A stretch of DNA of 5,903 bases from Alphaproteobacteria bacterium MarineAlpha3_Bin3 (GTDB lineage: Bacteria; Pseudomonadota; Alphaproteobacteria; Rhodospirillales; Casp-alpha2): positions 1 to 5,903 of the forward strand of contig PTLK01000129.1 of NCBI GenBank assembly GCA_002938075.1, written 5' to 3'. Of this stretch, positions 1 through 5,458 are shown in pieces. The position numbers were made by a program, and so were the translations under genes. The notes under the pieces are model-generated. The model was not told the DNA's origin. It did not search any database and was given only the letters and a program-made list of their open reading frames with translations. Within the stretch, counting starts at the first letter, position 1. The number at the start of each line of letters is the position of its first letter.

Positions 1-559
1 CGGCGAAAAGACCGGCCTGCCCCGGTCGTATTGGGATTGGCAGGGCATGCTCTCGAACAACGCCAATGGCTTTTTCCCCTATACGCCGTCGACCAACCTG
101 CTTTACGGATTGGACGAAGCCTTGAACATGCTGCTGGAGGAAGGCCTGGATAACGTCTTCGCCCGCCACAACCGGATGGCCGAGGCCACCCGCCGTGCCG
201 TCCGTGCCTGGGGCCTGGAAATCCTTTGTCTGGACCCCGAGGAATATTCGCCGGTCCTGACCGCCGTCCTGATGCCCGAAGGCCAAGACGCCGACGCCCT
301 TCGCGCCGTAATCCTTGATCGCTTCGACATGTCCTTGGGCACCGGCCTCGGCAAGGTCAAGGGCAAGGTCTTCCGCATCGGCCACCTGGGCGATTTCAAC
401 GACCTGATGCTGGCCGGGACCCTGGCCGGGGTCGAAATGGGCTTAGGGCTCGCCGGTGTTCCCCATGCCAAGGGCGGGCTCGACGCGGCGCTTGAATACC
501 TGGCCAACCCGGACGCTGCTGAAGGTGTGGGTTCCCAACCGGCAAGGGCGTCGGCCTAA
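1..559 (+). CDS. Serine--glyoxylate aminotransferase (class V PLP), C-terminal part, 5' end outside window
   Basis: The reading frame is open from base 2 to the TAA at 557-559 (185 visible residues), so the gene begins upstream. The family transfers the amino group of serine (or alanine) to glyoxylate, giving glycine and hydroxypyruvate (or pyruvate), in the cytosol; it serves glyoxylate handling and the serine cycle. The visible part is the end of the large domain plus the small domain: a PRSYWDW segment, FPYTPSTNLLYGL, then EEGLDNVFARH, EYSPVLTAV, and GKVFRIGHLGD. The Arg in RIGHLGD (codon 374-376) corresponds to the family residue that binds the substrate carboxylate. The PLP lysine lies upstream and cannot be checked. 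The tail after ALEYLA is a short low-complexity, Ala-rich extension. The match to SgaA-type enzymes is strong from memory; a related aspartate-glyoxylate enzyme (BhcA-like) is possible but less similar here. The next gene starts 31 bases downstream on the same strand. Confidence 0.9.
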   Translation, partial: GEKTGLPRSYWDWQGMLSNNANGFFPYTPSTNLLYGLDEALNMLLEEGLDNVFARHNRMAEATRRAVRAWGLEILCLDPEEYSPVLTAVLMPEGQDADALRAVILDRFDMSLGTGLGKVKGKVFRIGHLGDFNDLMLAGTLAGVEMGLGLAGVPHAKGGLDAALEYLANPDAAEGVGSQPARASA

Positions 560-590
560 GCGCCCGCGTCCGCAGCCGAAAGACAATCCG

Positions 591-1370
591 ATGGCCGATA
601 CCATCCTGGTTGAGCGTACGGACGACATCGCGACGGTGATCCTCAACCGTCCGCAAAAGCTCAATGCCTTTACCAAGGACATGTGGAAGCTGTTGGGTGA
701 AACCCTCGACGGACTTTCGTCGGACACCGAGGTCCGCTGTATCGTGCTTCGCGGCGCCGGCGACAGGGCCTTCTGCCCCGGCAACGACATTTCCGAATTT
801 ACCGAGCAACGGTCCAACGCGGAACAGGCGGAAGCCTACGGGGAGTTTATGCACAAAAGCATTGGCACCCTTCGCGATTGCGCGACGCCGACGGTGGCCA
901 TGATCAAGGGGGCCTGCGTCGGCGGCGGCCTGGAGGTTGCGGGCCTTTGCGATATCCGCATCTGCGGTGAATCGAGCCGCTTCGGGGCGCCGATCAGCAA
1001 GCTCGGGCTGGTGATGGCGTATCCTGAAATCAGTTGCTTGCGCGATCTTGTCGGCCCTCAGGTGGCCTTGGAAATCCTCCTCGAGGGGCGGATCATGGAC
1101 GCCCCCGAGGCGCTGCAAAAAGGACTCGTCAGCCGCATCGTTGCCGATGACGAGGTCGAGGCCGAGGCCATGGCTACGGCCCGGCGCATCGCCGACGGCG
1201 CGCCCCTGGTTCACCGCTGGCACCGGAAGTTTCTGGACCGGCTGGCCGATCCGACGCCGCTGAGCGATGCCGAGAAAAAGGAATGCTTCGCCTGCTTCGA
1301 TACCGAGGATTTCCGGACCGGCTATCAGGCGTTTCTGGACAAGAAAAAACCTGAATTCAAGGGCCGCTGA
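591..1370 (+). CDS. Enoyl-CoA hydratase/isomerase (crotonase) family protein with an altered active site
   Basis: A 259-residue protein, the usual crotonase length, acting on an acyl-CoA in the cytosol. The ATG at 591 is chosen because MADTILVERTDDIATVILNR is a typical crotonase N-terminus. The frame is open further upstream, but that part overlaps the preceding aminotransferase gene. Visible landmarks are RPQKLNAF (20-27), FCPGNDI (61-67, the usual FCAGxDl oxyanion-hole segment), GGGLEVAGLCD (111-121, second oxyanion-hole glycines) and FGAPISKLGL (131-140). Glu115 matches the first catalytic Glu of rat crotonase (Glu144). The second (Glu164, in FGQPE) aligns with Ile135, and the usual PGxGG that follows is replaced by MAYPE (142-146). 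Canonical hydration, which needs both acids, is therefore uncertain; isomerase, lyase or another crotonase chemistry is possible. The ribosome binding site is weak (GAAAG upstream). The CoA-transferase gene begins one base after the TGA, so the two are surely co-transcribed. Confidence 0.9.
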   Translation: MADTILVERTDDIATVILNRPQKLNAFTKDMWKLLGETLDGLSSDTEVRCIVLRGAGDRAFCPGNDISEFTEQRSNAEQAEAYGEFMHKSIGTLRDCATPTVAMIKGACVGGGLEVAGLCDIRICGESSRFGAPISKLGLVMAYPEISCLRDLVGPQVALEILLEGRIMDAPEALQKGLVSRIVADDEVEAEAMATARRIADGAPLVHRWHRKFLDRLADPTPLSDAEKKECFACFDTEDFRTGYQAFLDKKKPEFKGR

Positions 1371-1371
1371 C

Positions 1372-2583
1372 ATGGCGGCAAGCGGCGGGCCTCTTTCCGG
1401 TCTCAAGGTCTTCGAACTGGCGCACATCATGGCGGGGCCGACCTGTGGCCTGATGCTGGCCGACATGGGCGCCGACGTGATCAAGGTGGAAAAGGTCCCC
1501 GGCGGCGACGATTCCAGGCACTTCCTGCCCCCCGACATCGACGGCGAGGCGGCGGCCTTCATGATGATGAACCGCAACAAACGCGGCATCGCCGTCAACC
1601 TGAAGGACGACGCCGGCAAGGAAGTGTTGAAACGGCTTCTGAAGACTGCCGATGCGGTAATTGAAAATTACCGGATCGACACCATGGACAAGCTGGGCCT
1701 GGGGTATGACGTGCTTCGCCAGGAAAACCCGGGGCTTATTTATTGCGCCATTTCGGGTTTCGGGCGTACCGGCCCTTATGCCGAGCGGGGCGGCTTCGAC
1801 CTGATTGCCCAGGGCATGAGCGGCCTGATGAGCATCACCGGCGAAGGCGGCGGCCGTCCCCTGGTCAAGATGGGGGCGCCGGTCACCGACATCACGGCGG
1901 GGATCCTGGGTGCCATGGCCGTGGCGGCGGCTTATGTCCATAAGCTCAAGACCGGCGAGGGACAGAAGATCGACACCTCTTTGTTCGAGGCCGGGATCGT
2001 CCATACCTACTGGCAATCGGCGATCGGTCTTGCCACCGGCGTCGCGCCGGGGCCGATGGGATCGGCGCACCCGTTGAACGCGCCCTACCAGGCTTTCCAG
2101 ACCGAAGACGGCTGGATCACCCTCGGCGCCGCCAATCAGAAGAACTGGCTCAGGATGCTGGAAGTGATCGAGGCGCCGGAGTTGGCCGAAGACGACCGGT
2201 TCAAGGAAAACACCGGCCGCATGTCCCACCTTCAGGAACTGGAGGATTTACTGACGCCGATCTTCCTCAAACACACGACCGGGGACTGGCTGAACCGCCT
2301 TGAAGCCGCGGGTGTTCCCGCCGGGCCGGTGCTCAACGTCAACGAAATGCACCAAGACCCCCACACCCTCGCCCGCGACATGGTTGTCGACCTTCCTCAT
2401 TCCAAACTGGGAACGGTCAAGTCCATCGGCCTGCCGGTGAAGTTTTCGGAAACCCCGGGCCGTGTCGTTTCAGGGGCGCCGGTCTATGGCCAGCACACCC
2501 GCGAGGTCCTGGCCGAATACGGCTACGATTATGGGGAAATCGACAAACTGATCGCCAAGGGCGCGGTGGCGGCGGCCGATTGA
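1372..2583 (+). CDS. CaiB/BaiF family (class III) CoA-transferase
   Basis: A 403-residue protein of full family length. Class III transferases move CoA from one acyl-CoA to a free carboxylic acid through an aspartyl-CoA anhydride/thioester path; known members act on oxalate/formate, carnitine, aromatic acids and dicarboxylic acids. The ATG at 1372 is chosen because it starts the conserved GPLSGLKVFELAHIMAGP block (6-23) and has AAGGG at 1359-1363, 8 bases upstream. Further landmarks are LADMGADVIKVE (29-40), NRNKRGIAVNLK (67-78), GLIYCAISGFGRTGPYAERGG (121-141) and MGAPVTDITAGILG (167-180). Asp173 in that last block is the expected catalytic Asp (Asp169 in formyl-CoA transferase). The C-terminal half has EDGWITLGAANQKNW, GVPAGPVLNVNEM and the usual DPHTLARDMV. 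It probably works with the crotonase just upstream. Family assignment is safe; the acid substrate cannot be told from sequence alone. The gene ends convergently with the minus-strand gene at 2615. Confidence 0.93.
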   Translation: MAASGGPLSGLKVFELAHIMAGPTCGLMLADMGADVIKVEKVPGGDDSRHFLPPDIDGEAAAFMMMNRNKRGIAVNLKDDAGKEVLKRLLKTADAVIENYRIDTMDKLGLGYDVLRQENPGLIYCAISGFGRTGPYAERGGFDLIAQGMSGLMSITGEGGGRPLVKMGAPVTDITAGILGAMAVAAAYVHKLKTGEGQKIDTSLFEAGIVHTYWQSAIGLATGVAPGPMGSAHPLNAPYQAFQTEDGWITLGAANQKNWLRMLEVIEAPELAEDDRFKENTGRMSHLQELEDLLTPIFLKHTTGDWLNRLEAAGVPAGPVLNVNEMHQDPHTLARDMVVDLPHSKLGTVKSIGLPVKFSETPGRVVSGAPVYGQHTREVLAEYGYDYGEIDKLIAKGAVAAAD

Positions 2584-2614
2584 CGGCGCCGGGGCTTTCC
2601 CAAGACCGCCAAGC

Positions 2615-3337
2615 CTATGCCGCCTTCAAGGCCCTTTGCACGCCTTTGATCTGTTTTTCCACCGAAATGTCCTGGGTCGACGTGATTTCCAGGCCCCGGT
2701 CCTCGTAGACGGTTTCGTCCGGGTGCTTGGCTTGCCAATCGCGGACGGCCTGATCGCGGGCCTTCAGCAACGCTTCGATGTCGGAACGAAACAACTGCAG
2801 CATCGCCGTGATCCATATATTCACCGGCAGCGACGGATAGGCGAGGTCCATGTCGAAGCGGTCCAACAACGAAATCACCGATGGGGCCTTGTACCAGGTT
2901 TCGCCGGTGACCCAGCGGTTGGTGGTGAACAGCCGGATCGGGAATCCGGCCCGGTCCATGGAAATACCGACGAAATGGGTCAGTTCGTCATTGTCGCCTT
3001 CCGGCTTCTTGTAATCGGGGACCTTTGCCGGCTTGACGCTTTTCGGCATGCCCTTGGGCCGGAGGAAGGTATGGAAATGCCCGTGTTCGGGGCCGTATTT
3101 TTCCGCCCGGCCTTCGGGCGGATGGGTGTGATAGTAATATTGGGCATGGGTTTCGTGATCGTAGACGTTCCCCGGCGGGTAATGGTCCCATTCGAAAAAT
3201 TCGCCGTGGCCCTTCAACACTTCTCCGACCACGTTGGCATCGTTCTTGCCGAGCAGGCGGTAGCACTCCAGGATCCTGTCGCCCGCCCGGGCCATTTTGC
3301 GAAGCCGGGTTTTTGGCAGTTTTTTAAAATCGGTCAT
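2615..3337 (-). CDS. Histidine-rich protein of unknown function, conserved-looking
   Basis: A 240-residue soluble protein (ATG at 3335-3337, TAG at 2615-2617) with no signal peptide or membrane segment; its function is not recognised. It has a basic N-terminus (DFKKLPKTRLRKMARAGDR), then an aromatic and His-rich core with HGEFFEWDHYPPG (44-56), HETHAQYYYHTHP (61-73), EHGHFHTFLRPKG (84-96) and THFVGISMD (120-128). The C-terminal half holds RLFTTNRWVTGETWY (135-149), DLAYPSLPVNIWI (164-176) and a charged helical tail. Eight histidines between 44 and 89, several in H-x-H or H-x2-H spacing, suggest metal binding, but that is inference. It resembles a family of uncharacterised proteobacterial proteins (perhaps a DUF such as DUF6969, recalled without certainty). 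No Shine-Dalgarno stands before the ATG; the stop of the protease gene is only 21 bases upstream, so translation may depend on that gene. A later ATG at 3295 is possible but has no better site. Confidence 0.82.
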   Translation of the reverse strand: MTDFKKLPKTRLRKMARAGDRILECYRLLGKNDANVVGEVLKGHGEFFEWDHYPPGNVYDHETHAQYYYHTHPPEGRAEKYGPEHGHFHTFLRPKGMPKSVKPAKVPDYKKPEGDNDELTHFVGISMDRAGFPIRLFTTNRWVTGETWYKAPSVISLLDRFDMDLAYPSLPVNIWITAMLQLFRSDIEALLKARDQAVRDWQAKHPDETVYEDRGLEITSTQDISVEKQIKGVQRALKAA

Positions 3338-3358
3338 GGAGTGAGGGGTTTGCCAGAA

Positions 3359-4327
3359 TTACGGCCTGAGAACCAGTGACGCCCGGTGTGACTGGCCGCC
3401 ACGAATGTAGGCGATGTCGAGGGAATCTCCTGGGCGGGCCATGTGGACGGCGCTGGGCACGTCGCTGACGCGGCGGACCTTGCGCCCGCCAATGGCGGTG
3501 ATGACGTCCCCCACCTCAAGCCCGGCCTCGATGGCCGCACCCCCCCGGGCGACCCGATCGATGGCGGCGCCGGAAAGAGCTACCCGCTCCCGTTCCGTAA
3601 GCTCGCGGACGCCGAAACCGGGCTTTCCCCGGATGACCCGGCCGTGATCTTTCAAATCGTTGACCACCCTCAACACCAGCTTCATGGAAGCGGCGAAGTT
3701 TACGCCGATGTTGGCGTCGCTGTCCTTGGTGAAGATCGCCGAAACAAGACCGACCAAACGGCCCTGGCCATCGATCAACGCACCTCCGGAACCGCCAGGG
3801 TTGATGACCGCGTCGGTTTGGATAAAATCCTCGATTTCGTTAAAGCCAGTTCCCGTGCGGTGAAGCGCCGAGGCCACCCCGCAGGTGATCGACAAACCCA
3901 TCCCGAACTGGTTGCCGATGGCGCAGACGGATTCGCCCAACCCTGGATTCCCACCGATGGGGGGGACCGGGAAATCCATCGACGCCTTGATCAGCGCGAT
4001 GTCGGTCAACGCGTCGCGGCCGATGATTTCGGCCGCCCTGATCCGCCCGTCGTTGAGCCTGATTTTCACCTTTTTGGCGCCGCCGAGGATGTGGTCGTTG
4101 GTGGCCAGGTAACCGCCGGGCATGACGGCAACGGCGGTTCCTTCCGGTTCCTTGGGGCGGCTTTCGGCGCCGGGCCATTCCGGCAACAGGCTGACCACCG
4201 ATTCCATGACCGAGACAGTCGATTCCCCGGCCACTGAGGGCCCCGGGGTAACGGCGGCCACGGCCAGAACAATCGCCGCCGCGAGGGCAGGAGTCCTTCG
4301 GTTGATGGTCCGGATACGGCGTTGCAT
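3359..4327 (-). CDS. Secreted HtrA/DegP-type trypsin-like serine protease with one PDZ domain
   Basis: A 322-residue envelope protease; the family cuts or senses misfolded exported proteins in the periplasm. The start is the ATG at 4325-4327: it gives an N-terminus with basic n-region (MQRRIRTINRR), hydrophobic core (PALAAAIVLAVAAV) and likely cleavage after SVA at residue 33. GGGAG lies 11 bases upstream (4339-4343), rather far. The catalytic triad is intact: His79 in TNDHIL (codon 4091-4093), Asp109 in DALTDIALIK (codon 4001-4003) and Ser180 in NPGGSGGAL (codon 3788-3790). Typical neighbours QTDAVINPGGSGG and GVNFA are present. A single PDZ domain fills about residues 235-322 (GFGVRELT, AAIEAGLEVGDVITAIGG). 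One PDZ makes it DegS-like in layout, but there is no clear membrane anchor once the signal is cut. Cys135 and Cys149 could form a disulfide. It is first in a two-gene unit with the histidine-rich protein. Confidence 0.93.
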   Translation of the reverse strand: MQRRIRTINRRTPALAAAIVLAVAAVTPGPSVAGESTVSVMESVVSLLPEWPGAESRPKEPEGTAVAVMPGGYLATNDHILGGAKKVKIRLNDGRIRAAEIIGRDALTDIALIKASMDFPVPPIGGNPGLGESVCAIGNQFGMGLSITCGVASALHRTGTGFNEIEDFIQTDAVINPGGSGGALIDGQGRLVGLVSAIFTKDSDANIGVNFAASMKLVLRVVNDLKDHGRVIRGKPGFGVRELTERERVALSGAAIDRVARGGAAIEAGLEVGDVITAIGGRKVRRVSDVPSAVHMARPGDSLDIAYIRGGQSHRASLVLRP

Positions 4328-4444
4328 AATTACTAAGGCTCCCGGTGCGCGGATTAGGATTAACCGCTTTTCGACCAAGACGCAAAGCCGCTCCCGGTAT
4401 ATATGTATGAGGCCAAGAGCTTCGAATTAAAGGAAGGCCAAAAA
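4328..4444. promoter_or_regulatory. Divergent promoter region between protease and PLP-enzyme genes
   Basis: This 117-base gap is the longest gene-free stretch and must carry the promoters for both outward genes. It is more AT-rich than its flanks. For the minus-strand protease, TTGGTC (4378-4373) and TAATCC (4356-4351) are 16 bases apart and would start a transcript shortly before GGGAG at 4343-4339. For the plus-strand gene, a TATATA/TATATG run at 4398-4405 could be a -10, with no good -35 seen. A 9-base direct repeat, GCTCCCGGT, occurs at 4338-4346 and 4390-4398, and GGATTA is repeated in tandem at 4351-4362. These elements are read by eye; only the need for promoters here is firm. Confidence 0.4.
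4431..4437 (+). promoter_or_regulatory. Strong ribosome binding site that fixes a GTG start
   Basis: AGGAAGG lies 7 bases before the GTG at 4445-4447, an ideal Shine-Dalgarno and spacing. The in-frame ATG at 4403 has only a TATA-rich stretch before it. The site therefore points to GTG 4445 as the true start of the PLP enzyme. Confidence 0.8.
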
Positions 4445-5458
4445 GTGTCCGTTTCCGATTTCCCCCGCGTTTCGCTGGCCCATACGCCGACGCCGTTGGA
4501 GCCCATGCCCAACCTGACCCGGTTGTTGGGCGGGCCGGATTTGCTGGTCAAGCGCGATGACTGTACCGGCCTGGCTATGGGCGGCAACAAGGCACGTCAG
4601 TTGGAATTTTATTTCGGCGAAGCGATGGCGCAAAAAGCGGACACGGTCATCATCACCGGTGCCATCCAGTCCAACTTCACGCGCCAGACAGCCGCCGCAG
4701 CGGCCAAGCTTAGTATGGCTTGTCATATCCAACTAGAACACCGGGTGCCGACGACGGCGCCCGAATACGAAGCGTCCGGCAACGTTCTACTGGACCGGCT
4801 GTTGGGCCCGACCATCCATTACTTCTCCGAAGGCGAGGACGAAGCCACCGCCGACAAGGCATTGGACGATATCGCCGATCAGGTCCGCGCCGAGGGGGGC
4901 AACCCCTATGTCATCCATCTATCGGCGGATCACCCGCCCTTGGGCGCGCTGGGCTACGTGGTCGGAGCCGGGGAATTCCTCGATCAGGCCGCCGAACGGG
5001 GCCTTGCTATCGATGCCGTGGTGCTCCCGTCCGGTAGCGCCGCCACCCATGCCGGAGTTTTGGTGGGATTGAAAAGCCGCAACAGCGATATCGAGGTTAC
5101 AGGCGTTTGTGTCAGGCGCAACAAGGATCAGCAGTTCGAAAGGGTTTTACGCCAAGCCACCGCTACGGCCGAGATGGCCGGTTGCCCGGGCGCCGTTACC
5201 AAGGACGACATCCACGTTACCGACGACTACCTGGGTCCCGGCTACGGCCAATCGACGCCTGAGATGCTGGAGGCGATGACCCTGGCGGCCCGCGAAGAAG
5301 GGCTGATTCTGGACCCGGTCTATACCGGCAAATCCATGGCTGGCCTGATCGGGATGGTGCGCTCGGGCCATTTCAAGTCCGGGCAGACCGTTCTTTACCT
5401 GCATACGGGCGGCACCCCGGCGGTCTTCGGGTATAGCTCGATATTTGGGGACTTATGA
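4445..5458 (+). CDS. PLP-dependent enzyme, D-cysteine desulfhydrase / L-cysteate sulfo-lyase / ACC deaminase family
   Basis: A 337-residue cytosolic fold-type II PLP enzyme. The GTG start is chosen for its Shine-Dalgarno (4431-4437) and because family members begin close to FPRVSLAHTPTPLEPM. The PLP lysine is Lys49 in GGNKARQLEF (codon 4589-4591), with QSNFTRQTAAAAAKL at 75-89 as the substrate/cofactor loop and a PLP-phosphate glycine region around LPSGSAATHAG (194-204). Two positions separate activities in this family: ACC deaminase has Glu and Leu (DPVYEGKS, HLGG). Here both are Thr: Thr294 in DPVYTGKS (codon 5324-5326) and Thr321 in LHTGG (codon 5405-5407), the pattern of D-cysteine desulfhydrase-like enzymes. 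So it likely eliminates sulfide, sulfite or a similar group from an amino acid, giving pyruvate and ammonia. Two substrate-side loops differ from the members I remember, so the substrate is left open. The downstream gene overlaps its stop by ATGA. Confidence 0.9.
   Translation: MSVSDFPRVSLAHTPTPLEPMPNLTRLLGGPDLLVKRDDCTGLAMGGNKARQLEFYFGEAMAQKADTVIITGAIQSNFTRQTAAAAAKLSMACHIQLEHRVPTTAPEYEASGNVLLDRLLGPTIHYFSEGEDEATADKALDDIADQVRAEGGNPYVIHLSADHPPLGALGYVVGAGEFLDQAAERGLAIDAVVLPSGSAATHAGVLVGLKSRNSDIEVTGVCVRRNKDQQFERVLRQATATAEMAGCPGAVTKDDIHVTDDYLGPGYGQSTPEMLEAMTLAAREEGLILDPVYTGKSMAGLIGMVRSGHFKSGQTVLYLHTGGTPAVFGYSSIFGDL

Noticed and set aside
396..1619. Minus-strand open frame of 407 codons across the aminotransferase end, crotonase and CoA-transferase start
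   Set aside because: It lies antisense to three well-supported genes, its translation is Arg/Pro/Gly/His-rich without any family motif, and long antisense frames are common in GC-rich DNA.
1357..2229. Minus-strand open frame of 290 codons opposite the CoA-transferase
   Set aside because: It is the mirror of a clear CaiB/BaiF gene, with no recognisable domain and no ribosome site seen.
2593..2615. Possible terminator hairpin GGCTT...AAGCC between the convergent genes
   Set aside because: The stem is only 5 base pairs with a 13-base loop and no T-run follows on either strand.
2636..3379. Plus-strand open frame of 247 codons opposite the histidine-rich protein
   Set aside because: This was the most tempting shadow, because the minus-strand gene has no known function. 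The minus-strand translation has a balanced, soluble-protein composition with clustered aromatic and His motifs and fits the operon with the protease, so the plus-strand frame is taken as its shadow.
3443..4237. Plus-strand open frame of 264 codons opposite the protease
   Set aside because: The minus strand encodes a protease with an intact catalytic triad and PDZ domain; the plus-strand product is Asp/Gly/His-rich and motif-free.
4229..4327. Twin-arginine (Tat) signal on the protease
   Set aside because: Arg pairs are present, but not in the SRRxFLK context; the region reads as an ordinary Sec signal peptide.
4325..4378. Upstream TTG start (4378) for the protease
   Set aside because: It would put 17 extra residues before a good signal peptide that begins at the ATG 4327, and it overlaps the likely promoter.
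4445..5458. ACC deaminase as the function of the PLP enzyme
   Set aside because: The C-terminal part looks similar to ACC deaminase, but the two diagnostic positions are Thr and Thr instead of Glu and Leu.
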